A stretch of DNA of 64,000 nucleotides from CAVSWT01 sp963775245 (GTDB taxonomy: Bacteria > Bacteroidota > Ignavibacteria > Ignavibacteriales > Ignavibacteriaceae). Positions 43,603 through 52,452 of the stretch are shown here, piece by piece (positions within the stretch are counted from its first letter, which is position 1; each line of letters begins with the position of its first letter). The translations under genes and the position numbers were made by a program. The stretch lies in contig CAVZID010000040.1 of NCBI GenBank assembly GCA_963775245.1, forward strand, positions 496,001-560,000. Reading direction: 5' to 3'. The notes under the pieces were generated by a model. That model did no database searches and was not told the origin of the DNA. It saw nothing but the letters and a program-made list of their open reading frames with translations.

Positions 43603-45240
43603 TCAATCCCAATTTTTCATAATCTCTCCAAAACATTCCAAACCGCTGTAGAGAACTCCGCCGTAGCCATGGCCTGGCTTTGTCCATGCACCTGAGAGAT
43701 AAAGATTTTTTATTGGAGTTGAATGTTCGAGTCTGGTACTGCCGGAGTTATCCAAAGTCTGATCGAATCCGTAAATGGCACCTTTGTAATTGCTGGTATA
43801 TCTAATATTAGTTAATGGAGTGCCAATCTCTTTAACTTCAATTGCATCTCTCAAACCGGGAAGGAGAGTCTTTTCTACTTTATCAATCAGTATATCGGCC
43901 ATTCTTTCTTTTTCTTTATTGTACTCTTTCTTATTATTATTAAAATAGTCATCATTGTATTTTTCCCAGTGGTCATATCCCTGTATTGATAAAATATTAA
44001 GTGTGTTTTTCCCCTCAGGTGAATATCCTTTATAAATATTATCGTAAAGCATCAAGCTGTATCCGCCGTTTTCCACATCTGCTTTTTTCATTATTTCATA
44101 ACCGGCATCATCATCATACCCGGTACTATAAAATATTTCAGTATCCGTAATACCGGTTTCTTTAACCAGGTCTTTTTTAAGTCCAAGGAAAATTTGGAAA
44201 CATGAAAGGCTTACACTCAGCTTTTCCATCCTAGCCAGGTATTCTTTCAGTGTACTTTTATCATCCAGCATTTTGTTAAAAGTATCAAATGTATTTGCGT
44301 TGGAAACCACCACCTTTGCGGTATATTCTTTTCCACCCTCTGTTACAACACCGTAAGCTGTGTTTTCTTTGGTAAGTATTTTTTCGACTTTGCTTTCGGT
44401 CATTACTTTACCGCCGTGTTCTTCAATAAACTTTTCAAAAGCATTGCTTATCTTCTGCGATCTTCCTCTTGGATAATATCCGCCATTCTTTAAGTATCCG
44501 TAAGTCGGCATAGCATAATAATAAGGCGAAAGCTTTGATGGCGGTAACCCATAATATCCCCAAAGTGACGAAACAATTGCTTTGAGTTTTGGATTTGTTA
44601 TTCTTGCATCCATAAGGTTTCCCCAGGTATGGTTGTATGATTTTACTAAATATGGAAAATCCTGAGCGAAGGTGTTTGTATTAATTTTTCCACCTGCAGA
44701 AGAATATTTTCTAATATCATTTGTTATACCTTCCATATCTTCAAATATTCCATCAATGCCCGTTATTTCATCGGGGAATAATTCTTTCAGCTGGTTTATA
44801 TATGCAGTAATATTTTTCTGTGGAACCCTTATATCATAATCAGGGAATATCATTCTATAAGCATTAGGGTGAGGTAAAAATTCAACTTCTTTTATCTCGG
44901 GAAATCCGGGGATAAGATTATGAATTCCGTTTCTCTCTCCTACAGTAGTGGAATGCAAGGATACATCAAATACAAAACCGCCTGGACGCATAAAAGTAGT
45001 TGCATATCCGCCGACTTTAGTATGCTGTTCTATTACTAGCGGTTTAAATCCTTGTCTTGCGAATGCCGCAGCACAGCTTAATCCGCCTAAGCCTGAACCG
45101 ATAATAATTGCATCGAATTCGTTCTCACCTAAGATGTTGCCGAAACCTTTTGGAAATATCTGCCAGTCGAGTGATAAGAAAGCAATTCCGCCCAGCGTTT
45201 TTTTTATGAAGTTTCTACGATCAATAAGATTTGTTCCCAT
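43603..45240 (-). CDS. Tat-exported FAD-dependent oxidoreductase (phytoene desaturase/RetSat-like)
   Basis: 545 residues. N-terminus carries a twin-arginine signal (DRRNFIKKTLGGIAFLSL), so the folded enzyme is exported. DAIIIGSGLGGLSCAAAFAR is the FAD dinucleotide fold, then VIEQHTKVGGYATTFMRPGG as in phytoene desaturases and carotenoid isomerases. The C-terminal FAD segment NLYLSGAWTKPGHGYGGVLY is typical of the same clan. Substrate may be a carotenoid or other polyene; not deducible. Three partial copies of its 3' end lie downstream (40786, 41896, 42676), each separated by inserted genes. Confidence 0.88.
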   Translation of the reverse strand: MGTNLIDRRNFIKKTLGGIAFLSLDWQIFPKGFGNILGENEFDAIIIGSGLGGLSCAAAFARQGFKPLVIEQHTKVGGYATTFMRPGGFVFDVSLHSTTVGERNGIHNLIPGFPEIKEVEFLPHPNAYRMIFPDYDIRVPQKNITAYINQLKELFPDEITGIDGIFEDMEGITNDIRKYSSAGGKINTNTFAQDFPYLVKSYNHTWGNLMDARITNPKLKAIVSSLWGYYGLPPSKLSPYYYAMPTYGYLKNGGYYPRGRSQKISNAFEKFIEEHGGKVMTESKVEKILTKENTAYGVVTEGGKEYTAKVVVSNANTFDTFNKMLDDKSTLKEYLARMEKLSVSLSCFQIFLGLKKDLVKETGITDTEIFYSTGYDDDAGYEIMKKADVENGGYSLMLYDNIYKGYSPEGKNTLNILSIQGYDHWEKYNDDYFNNNKKEYNKEKERMADILIDKVEKTLLPGLRDAIEVKEIGTPLTNIRYTSNYKGAIYGFDQTLDNSGSTRLEHSTPIKNLYLSGAWTKPGHGYGGVLYSGLECFGEIMKNWD

Positions 45241-45756
45241 TTTTTCCCTCTGTTAATTAATATCTTATTCCGCAGCAAAAGAAGTTTTATTTATGATGTA
45301 AACTTGAAAAATTAATTTTTGAGAAGCAATGGGTGAGTGATATAAGTAGTTGAATCATTAAAAAGTTTCGAGACTGAAGACGGATTTGATACTACCTGTG
45401 AATTAATTGTTGCCTGAAGAATAAGAATATAAATTACTCAAGTTGGCCACCTTAGATTAAAAACTGTTAAAACAGTTAAATATTAAGTATTTAGTTCTCA
45501 TTAACACCGGGATTTCCCATTGGGATGGCTATGCCAAATCCCGGTGTTAATGATAAAAGATGAATATTTATAACCGTTTAAACGGTTTACCCAAAGAGGC
45601 GGTCAACTTGAGTAAATTAAATAGTATTTTAATTTGCTTCCTTATATTTAGCAATATCTATTCAATCCTTGGCATTGTTAACCGGCATGCAAGCCTGCTC
45701 GCATTGCGACTCTGCCCGGAATGGCAATAGAAATTTTATTAATGTCATAGTGAATA
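45241..45756. repeat. Intergenic MITE-like element with nested palindromes
   Basis: 516 bases without a gene. The terminal repeats TTACTCAAGTTG (45434-45445) and CAACTTGAGTAA (45604-45615) enclose AACTGTT/AACAGTT, an 18-bp perfect stem (45498-45515 with 45536-45553) around a loop holding GGGATGGCTATGCC, and the perfect palindrome AACCGTTTAAACGGTT (45572-45587). The loop motif recurs at 51281-51293 in another stem. Confidence 0.75.
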
Positions 45757-46449
45757 TTATAGCTTCTCTAAAACATTTCTATACGCTCTGCCAACCGGGA
45801 TAGATACTCCATTCACTTCAACCATTTCAGCGTTATAAGATTCAATTTTATCCAATGAAATTATAAATGAACGATGAACCCGTTTGAAAAGATTTGAAGG
45901 TAAAAGGGATTCTATTTCATTTGTGCTCATTTTGGAAATGTAAGTTTTTTTTGTGGTAACAATTTTTATGTATTCTCTCTGACTTTCGATGTAAACAATC
46001 TCGGAAAATAAAATCTTTACTTTCTTTTTTTGCACATTAAGAAATATAAAATCCTTTACTTCTTCATTTTCATTTAGCGATTGATTTTCCTTATACACTG
46101 ATTTCACTTTATTAACCGCAGCTAAAAACCTTTCAAACTCAATTGGTTTAAGAAGGTAATCAGTTACATTAAGCTCAAATCCCTCCACTGCATATTGATG
46201 ATAAGCAGTAGTAACAATAACTGCCGGGGGATTAGTAAGTGTTTTTAGGAAAGCCATCCCTTTTAGCTTGGGCAGATGAATATCCAGGAAAATCAAGTCT
46301 ACAGAATAATCACGCAGGAAATCAGCAGCTAGAATTGCATCTTTAAACTTTCCTAATAATTCGAGGAAAGGAACCTGCGAAATATAATCGGACAGAATTT
46401 TTGCCGCTAAAGGCTCATCTTCAATTATAATACATTTTATTTTAGACAT
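45757..46449 (-). CDS. LytTR-family response regulator
   Basis: 230 residues from the ATG at 46449. Receiver domain (about 1-120): IIEDEPLAAKI, LIFLDIHLPKLKG with the phospho-acceptor Asp near residue 55, VTTAYHQYAVEGFEL and DYLLKPI. LytTR DNA-binding domain (about 135-230): ILFSEIVYIESQREYIKIVT and LFKRVHRSFIISLDKIESY. It starts inside the kinase gene; ATGTCTAA overlaps the kinase stop by eight bases. Together they form a LytS/LytR-type two-component system. Target genes are not evident; the divergently placed DUF4386 gene is a candidate. Confidence 0.95.
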   Translation of the reverse strand: MSKIKCIIIEDEPLAAKILSDYISQVPFLELLGKFKDAILAADFLRDYSVDLIFLDIHLPKLKGMAFLKTLTNPPAVIVTTAYHQYAVEGFELNVTDYLLKPIEFERFLAAVNKVKSVYKENQSLNENEEVKDFIFLNVQKKKVKILFSEIVYIESQREYIKIVTTKKTYISKMSTNEIESLLPSNLFKRVHRSFIISLDKIESYNAEMVEVNGVSIPVGRAYRNVLEKL

Positions 46450-47467
46450 GGCTTGCAAGATTAATTTTTAAAGTAGCTGTAAATTCCGACTCACTTTGCT
46501 GAACAGAAAGATCATAATCTGTATAAAGCAATTCAAGCTGGCGCCTTAAATTTGAAAGGCCTATGTTTTCTTTCACTTTTTGCTCACTGGAGATTCCATC
46601 GATAGAATTTTTTACGAATAAAGAAAGCTGCCTTTTTTTGACGGAAAGATGAATATCAACAAAAGGATTATTCCGGGTTTCCGAAGCACCATGCTTGAAT
46701 GCATTCTCTACTAGTGGAATAAGCAGCAGCGGCGGAAGTGCCTGTTTCATATCTTCAATATCATAATTAAAATTAATCCTGAGAGATTCGTCATAGCGCA
46801 GCTTTTCAAGTTCGATATAATCGCTGATAATTTTTAATTCCTTTTCAATTGCTATAAATTCTCCTCCGGTTTCATAAAGCATATAACGAAGAATTTTTGA
46901 AAGGCGTAAAATCGACTCCGGTGCCAAATCCGATTTATCTCTTGATAATGAATAGATATTATTTAAAGTGTTAAATAAAAAATGCGGATTTGTCTGTGAT
47001 TTAAGATAGTTCAATTCTGCTTCCTGCTTTTCAATTTTAAGCTGCTGGGCTGCCTGTTTTAGTTTAACAAAATTATAAATGTGCCTTGATATTCCAAATA
47101 TAAATATTGCAAATATGCTCGCGCCAAGCTGATCAGCAACTCCGTTTTTGCAAGATGGATAATGAATGAAATCAGTGTAAATATTAAGCCAAGTTCCAAG
47201 GAGAAGCCAGAAATAGAGCATAAAAGAGAATAAAAAGAATTGCCCAAGAAAAAGTGCAAATGATCTGAAAATTCTTTTTTTGCTAAGATGGGGAAGTGTG
47301 AACTCAAAGAAAAGATAAATAGATGCAAGAATATAAGCTGCCTTCCAGGTTTCATTTATGAACCATAAAAAAAATGGAGCCGGATACTGTGTAAGATTAA
47401 TAATTAATGCTAAAATAAAATAACCGGATCCTGCCCATAAATAAAATTTGGCGTTCTTAATATTCAT
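46442..47467 (-). CDS. LytS-like sensor histidine kinase
   Basis: 341 residues. Four membrane segments (about 10-115), a coiled coil, then the His_kinase block LKSQTNPHFLFNTLNNIYSL, with His in NPHFLFN, and HATPase LPPLLLIPLVENAFKHGASE, GIGLSNLRRQLELLY-like NIGLSNLRRQLELLY. The short membrane part without large loops is typical of Bacteroidota kinases of this type. Cotranscribed with the LytTR regulator. Confidence 0.93.
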   Translation of the reverse strand: MNIKNAKFYLWAGSGYFILALIINLTQYPAPFFLWFINETWKAAYILASIYLFFEFTLPHLSKKRIFRSFALFLGQFFLFSFMLYFWLLLGTWLNIYTDFIHYPSCKNGVADQLGASIFAIFIFGISRHIYNFVKLKQAAQQLKIEKQEAELNYLKSQTNPHFLFNTLNNIYSLSRDKSDLAPESILRLSKILRYMLYETGGEFIAIEKELKIISDYIELEKLRYDESLRINFNYDIEDMKQALPPLLLIPLVENAFKHGASETRNNPFVDIHLSVKKRQLSLFVKNSIDGISSEQKVKENIGLSNLRRQLELLYTDYDLSVQQSESEFTATLKINLASHV

Positions 47468-47657
47468 TATTTTTTTTATAAGATATTAATAAAAATATCA
47501 ACCGTGAAAATTATCATACTAAAATATAATTATTTCATACTTGAATAATAGAATTTTTAGTAGACATAATTATGTCGTCCGTTTACTCTCAACTGCTGAA
47601 TATAGACTCTCTATTTAATATCCAATTTCAATTACATATTCTTGGAATGAAAATAAA

Positions 47658-48368
47658 ATGACAAATAACTTAACAAATATTTCTCAGCATAAAGCTGCAA
47701 AGATTGCATGCATAATATTCCCGCTTTCAATTATTATTGTAATGGTTGTAAACCTGGCAATTACGGCACCACTTATTATTAGGAGTAATCCTTCGGAAAC
47801 AGCCCGGAATATTTTATCGCATGAATTTCTATTTCGTATTGGAATAGCGGGTAACATTTTTTACAGCGTTTGTGAAGTTGTATTTCTTGTTGCTCTTTTT
47901 ACAATTTTCAAAAATGTTAATTGTAGCTTAACAATATTTGCGGCAATTTGTTTTTTGATTAACAGCCTTTCATGGCTTTTAATTGCATTAAATCAATTTA
48001 CTGTTATAAGGCTCTTGAATGATGTTGATTTCTCGCATGCATTTGGAACAGAAAGATTATTTGCCATGGTGAGACTGCATCTTATAGGGGAAGATATTTA
48101 TTATGTCGGCCTATTATTCTGGGCACTCGGATGCACTGTTATAAGCTGCCTTTTGTTTAAGTCGCAATATATTCCAAAAACATTATCCGCTTTCGGAATT
48201 ATTTCATCTGTCTGGTGCGTTGTTTGTACATTCATATTCTATATTTTCCCTAATTATGCAAATGTTGTGAATTTATGGTGGTTCGATTCGCCAATGGTTC
48301 TTTTTGAATTGGTTATGAGTTTTTGGTTTTTAACTAAAGGGATAAAAACACAACCGGAACCAGCTTGA
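47658..48368 (+). CDS. DUF4386 membrane protein
   Basis: 236 residues with about six membrane helices. Opening AAKIACIIFPLSIIIVM, FRIGIAGNIFYSVCEVV and the HLIGEDIYYVGLLFWALGC block match the DUF4386 family. Function unknown. Divergent from the LytS kinase with 190 bases between, so it could be under its control (inference). Followed 70 bases on by a DUF4395 gene on the same strand. Confidence 0.85.
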   Translation: MTNNLTNISQHKAAKIACIIFPLSIIIVMVVNLAITAPLIIRSNPSETARNILSHEFLFRIGIAGNIFYSVCEVVFLVALFTIFKNVNCSLTIFAAICFLINSLSWLLIALNQFTVIRLLNDVDFSHAFGTERLFAMVRLHLIGEDIYYVGLLFWALGCTVISCLLFKSQYIPKTLSAFGIISSVWCVVCTFIFYIFPNYANVVNLWWFDSPMVLFELVMSFWFLTKGIKTQPEPA

Positions 48369-48438
48369 AATATTCAAAGATAATTGTATGAGATAATTTA
48401 ATTTTTTTACTAAATGTAAATATTTTAAGGTAAGTAAA

Positions 48439-49104
48439 ATGAATAAAATAATAAGCTTCGGAGAAACTATAGACGGTTATGACATACCCGTACTAAATGA
48501 AAGGGAAATAAGAGCTGCGGCAGGAATATTATTTATAATGATGTTTCTATGCATACTTAAAGTTATTTTCCAGGGTGATTTTTTATGGCTTAAATATGCT
48601 GTAACAATATTTCTTACGGATATTTTAATACGCGTTTTAATTAATCCAAAATTTTCTCCTTCATTAATAATCGGGCGATTAATTGTAAGGAATCAAGTCC
48701 CCGAGTATGTCGGTGCTCCTCAAAAAAAGTTTGCATGGATTATTGGTGTTGTACTGGCATCGACAATCTTTGTCCACCTGGTTATTGTAAATGCATTCAG
48801 TCCGATTACCGGACTTATCTGTTTTACCTGCTTGATATTTTTGTTTTTTGAAACTGCTTTTGGTATTTGTTTAGGGTGTAAGTTTTACCCGATGTTTCAT
48901 AAAGAAAAAGTTAAATATTGTCCCGGTGAAATTTGCGAAGTAAAATTTAAACATGATATTCAAAAAACTTCAAAGGCACAGTTATTAATTGTATTGGGAT
49001 TTGCTCTATTTATTTTCTTTACTGCATTTTTCTTTAATAAAAATTTTGAAGTAAAACCATACGATTTATTTGGGATAGAAAAATCTATAGCAAATAAAAA
49101 ATAG
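48439..49104 (+). CDS. DUF4395 membrane protein
   Basis: 221 residues. FLTDILIRVLINPKFSPSLI, GAPQKKFAWIIGVVLA and FETAFGICLGCKFYPMF with YCPGEICE define the DUF4395 family, a four-helix membrane protein often encoded next to thioredoxin-like genes. Two CxxC-type pairs (CLGC, CPGEIC) suggest thiol chemistry, but that is not shown. Tandem with the DUF4386 gene. Confidence 0.88.
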   Translation: MNKIISFGETIDGYDIPVLNEREIRAAAGILFIMMFLCILKVIFQGDFLWLKYAVTIFLTDILIRVLINPKFSPSLIIGRLIVRNQVPEYVGAPQKKFAWIIGVVLASTIFVHLVIVNAFSPITGLICFTCLIFLFFETAFGICLGCKFYPMFHKEKVKYCPGEICEVKFKHDIQKTSKAQLLIVLGFALFIFFTAFFFNKNFEVKPYDLFGIEKSIANKK

Positions 49105-49146
49105 ATACAGCGGCTTGCTTATTAATTTGAGATTAAGTTGTACAAC

Positions 49147-49662
49147 TCATTCAGTCACTTCAGGTTCCGCAATTGAGATAATTACCGGGATTGCTTCTTT
49201 AACAATGTTTTGCTCTTCTACATTTAGTTCACTGTACATTTCACCATACTTTGCTCTGGCATATTCATTTCTTGATTCATAAAAAGCCAATTTAACCTGG
49301 TCAAGCAGCGAAATATAGTTTGCATATTTTGTTCTTCTATCAGCCTTTAAAGAAACAACCAGCTTTTTATTTTTTGGCAGATCATTTTTTTCTCTTATTC
49401 TTTTCTTTAATTCATCCTTTAATTTTGATAAAGGAGTTATTGTTTTATTAAAAAAGATTTCGTTGTTGGCGTTAATAAAAATACCTGCAATTCTATCTCT
49501 TGAATGAAAATATATCTCAGATTGATATTCAGGTAAAGTTAGTCCTAAGCCGGAATCTACATCTATTACTGTTGCAACAAAAAAGAAAATTAAAAGAAGA
49601 AATGCTAAATCTGCCATTGATGAAGTTGGTATTGAGGGGTTGTTTTTTTTTCGGGAGAGCAT
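49147..49662 (-). CDS. ExbD/TolR-family transport protein without neighbouring ExbB
   Basis: 171 residues. Single membrane helix near the N-terminus with the proton-path Asp in SMADLAFLLLIFFFVAT, then periplasmic domain with VSLKADRRTKYANYISLLDQ, the core ExbD/TolR motif. It normally works with ExbB/TolQ in proton-driven energy transduction to TonB or Tol. No ExbB/TolQ or TonB gene is in this window, so the partner must be elsewhere. The C-terminus is longer than average. Confidence 0.9.
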   Translation of the reverse strand: MLSRKKNNPSIPTSSMADLAFLLLIFFFVATVIDVDSGLGLTLPEYQSEIYFHSRDRIAGIFINANNEIFFNKTITPLSKLKDELKKRIREKNDLPKNKKLVVSLKADRRTKYANYISLLDQVKLAFYESRNEYARAKYGEMYSELNVEEQNIVKEAIPVIISIAEPEVTE

Positions 49663-50123
49663 TGATTCCTCCTATTGTAAATATTTAGTATCTCTTACTT
49701 TTACAGAATGATAAAGTTCCACAGATAAGCCAGAGGCTACAAACAAATTTTCTCCAAAGGAGTCCTTCGGACAATATTCAATGCTCCCACATATAAGCAT
49801 GCAGATTTAAACCCGATTCCTCAAAGGAATCGGGTTTATTTAAGCGTTATACCTATGCTAAGTTATTATAGATGATATGCGTTTGGACAAATCTTTTAAA
49901 TGTAAGATTGGGATTTTAATTTTATGTATTAACACTTCAAGATAAGTCTACCTTATCCCATAAGGATGCCATTGGCAGAAGGAGGATTTAGGAGGATGTT
50001 GTTTGAAGAACTAAATTGAAAAATGTGTTTAATGTTACGTTATATTGCTGTCATCGGCCACTTTGTGACAAAGTTAAAAATTATCTCAACTCCAAAAATT
50101 ATAATCAACGGTGTTCATCTTTT
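49663..50123. other. Intergenic region with strong hairpin
   Basis: 461 bases. Stem AAACCCGATTCC (49809-49820) with GGAATCGGGTTT (49826-49837), a perfect 12-bp terminator-like hairpin, with the nearby CCAAAGGA/TCCTTCGG pair at about 49756-49772. A palindrome ACTTTGTGACAAAGT at 50060-50074. No gene recognised. Confidence 0.55.
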
Positions 50124-51032
50124 TCAATTCATAATTCTATACTTAGCGGGGGAGATACCGGTTTTATTTTTAAAAAGTTTTCCAAATGACTGCGGATACT
50201 CAAATCCTAAATCATAAGCAATTTCACTAACAGTGTTTTCTGAATTGAGCAAGCTTGTTTTTGCTCGTTCAATTACAAAGAAATGAATATGGTCAAGTGC
50301 GTTTCTGCCGGTTTCTTTCTTTAATAAATCGCTTAAATAGTTTGGAGAATGATTAAGCTTTTCAGCACAATATTTAACAGAGGGAACACCACTTTCAAAC
50401 TGCAAGCCTGCATCATAATAATCTGAAAGAAGCTTTTCAAATTTAGCTACTATATCTTTATTCATATTTGTGCGGGTATAAAACTGGCGGTCATAGAATC
50501 TAGAGCAATAATTCAAAAGAAGCTCGATATTGGAAATAATCAAAGTCTGGCTGTGCTTATCAATATTCTGTGAAATTTCTTTTTCAATTTTATTAATGCA
50601 CTCGGTTAAAGTTTCTTTTTCATCTTCCGAAATGTGCAATGCTTCATTCGCTTCGTAAGAGAAGAAATGATAATTACCAATTCGATTTCCCAAATCGGAT
50701 TTTCGTATAAGGTCAGGGTGAAATAAAAGCATCCAGCCGTCATACGTTTCGCCATCTTCAATACTATCGTGCATAATTAATTGGCCGGGGCTAAGAAATA
50801 TCAAAGTCCCTTCGTGAAAATCATAGGTGCTTCTTCCATATCTAAAGGAATTTATGTTGCCTTCCTTTATTGCAATGCTGTACAAACCAAGAACAATTTT
50901 TTCATCTTTAAATTTGAACAGCCGCTTATTCTTATCAAAGTGCAGAACTGAAACAAGCGGATGTTTTGGTTTTTCAATTCCAAATTTTAGATGCGCTTCT
51001 GTTATTGAATTAACTTTAATTAAATTTTTCAT
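50124..51032 (-). CDS. AraC-family transcriptional regulator
   Basis: 302 residues. N-terminal cupin-like sensing part (about 1-170; FHEGTLIFLSPGQLI), then a double helix-turn-helix (about 195-300): VKYCAEKLNHSPNYLSDLLK and VSEIAYDLGFEYPQSFGKLF with KNKTGISPAKYR at the end. Probably regulates the SDR gene upstream or a distant target. Ligand unknown. Confidence 0.95.
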   Translation of the reverse strand: MKNLIKVNSITEAHLKFGIEKPKHPLVSVLHFDKNKRLFKFKDEKIVLGLYSIAIKEGNINSFRYGRSTYDFHEGTLIFLSPGQLIMHDSIEDGETYDGWMLLFHPDLIRKSDLGNRIGNYHFFSYEANEALHISEDEKETLTECINKIEKEISQNIDKHSQTLIISNIELLLNYCSRFYDRQFYTRTNMNKDIVAKFEKLLSDYYDAGLQFESGVPSVKYCAEKLNHSPNYLSDLLKKETGRNALDHIHFFVIERAKTSLLNSENTVSEIAYDLGFEYPQSFGKLFKNKTGISPAKYRIMN

Positions 51033-51178
51033 AATTGTTTTTATGTTTAAGGTTCAATAAATATAATCCTTGTAGTTTTTAATATTTAGATTATAAATCT
51101 TAATTGCAATAAATATTTTAGTCAGCAGGTGACTTTAGTACAAGATACAAAAGATAAAATTAACCAGATACTTTTGTT

Positions 51179-51344
51179 GAACCTCTATGAGGTTCCTTGT
51201 TTTGTTTATTTCATTTTTAGTTACAAATATTAAATCCCCACGGGATTTGATTTTGGAATTCCTATGGGAATTTCACATTGTGATGGCTATGCCACAATAT
51301 TTGTAAAATAAATCAGAGCCTGATATAGAACACCATAGGTGTTC
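51179..51344. repeat. Cluster of short hairpins between araC-like and SDR genes
   Basis: In 166 bases: GAACCTC/GAGGTTC (51179-51195), AAATCCC/GGGATTT (51232-51248), AATTCC/GGAATT (51257-51272), GATGGCTATGCCA loop motif in an ATTGTG/CACAAT stem, and GAACACC/GGTGTTC (51328-51344). TTACAAATATT (51221-51231) is inverted perfectly at 51296-51306. Loops TAT, ATA, CAC are similar. Remainder of the 51033-51407 spacer has no gene. Confidence 0.75.
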
Positions 51345-51407
51345 AATAAGATTATAGAAATATGTTTTATTAATTATAATGGTAACATTGCATAATTTCA
51401 GATTAAA

Positions 51408-52223
51408 CTAAAGTGCATACTGAGCCATTAAACTTTTACTAAATTCTTCGTCGTCAGCATTTTTTCTGACAGCTAAAATTTCTTTTGCATCTTCGCCGGC
51501 AGTATATCGAAGCGTATTTGTTCCATCTGTTGCAGCCTCATAAATTACTTCTGCTACAAGTTCAGGGTCGGATGCATTCTGTACTGCATTTTCAAGTGCC
51601 TTTAAAATCATTTCTATTGAATCCTGGTATTCTACTAAAGACTTGTCGTTGCTAAAATCAAATGACCTGCCGGCAAACTCGGTTTTAATAGCACCAGGTT
51701 CAACTATTTTTACCTTACAGCCGATTTGTTCCATTTCATAATTGAGAGATTCGGAAATTCCTTCAACGGCAAACTTCGTCCCATGATATAATGATCCGAA
51801 TGGGAAAGTAATTTTACCGCCGACGGAAGATATATTAATCAAAATGCCGTTTTTGTTTTTCCTAAAATGAGGTAAAATTTCTCTGGTTACGTCCAACAAC
51901 CCTATCACATTTGTGTTAAATTGGCGGATTATGTTTTCCCTTGGGAAAGATTCTAATGGGCCGTAAGCGCCATAGCCGGCATTGTTAACAACTACATCAA
52001 TCTTTCCAAACCTTTCTATCCCTTGCTTTACTGCTGATTTAATTGAAGCCAGATCAAGCACATCAAGTTTTGAAACAAGAACATCTTCAAGCTTCGTTAA
52101 TTCGTTTTCCTTTTCCGGAGTTCGCATAGTGGCGATAACATTCCATCCTTTTTCATAAAAAAATTTTGCAGTTGCTTTTCCTATACCGGTTGAACTTCCG
52201 GTAATTAAAATTGTTTGTTTCAT
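51408..52223 (-). CDS. Short-chain dehydrogenase/reductase
   Basis: 271 residues. NAD(P)-binding GSSTGIGKATAKFF, KIDVVVNNAGYGAYGP (NNAG), catalytic Ser in NISSVGGK and YHGTKFAVEG (Tyr-x-x-x-Lys). Classical SDR that oxidises or reduces an alcohol/carbonyl; Arg in ATMRTPE suggests NADP. Substrate unknown. The AraC-type gene downstream on the same strand is a common partner. Confidence 0.95.
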   Translation of the reverse strand: MKQTILITGSSTGIGKATAKFFYEKGWNVIATMRTPEKENELTKLEDVLVSKLDVLDLASIKSAVKQGIERFGKIDVVVNNAGYGAYGPLESFPRENIIRQFNTNVIGLLDVTREILPHFRKNKNGILINISSVGGKITFPFGSLYHGTKFAVEGISESLNYEMEQIGCKVKIVEPGAIKTEFAGRSFDFSNDKSLVEYQDSIEMILKALENAVQNASDPELVAEVIYEAATDGTNTLRYTAGEDAKEILAVRKNADDEEFSKSLMAQYAL

Positions 52224-52452
52224 CGTACTTCCTTTTTTTTAGTTAGTTGAATTACGGTATCAAAAATACTTTATCCCAATAGCCGTTACTTAAAGCATTT
52301 CACTGATTGTTTAATCCATTTTACAGATTTGATGAAAAATGATTGGAGAGTGGTAAGGCTTTGTTAGAATAAAAGGTAAATTGAAATAATAGAATCGATA
52401 TTTTTATATTTATACCCGGGAGCGTTGTTCCCGGCTAAGATTTATTTTCACA

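Noticed and set aside
50023..50217. 64-codon plus-strand frame overlapping the AraC-type gene end
   Set aside because: Overlaps the 3' end of a secure gene on the other strand and has no recognisable features.
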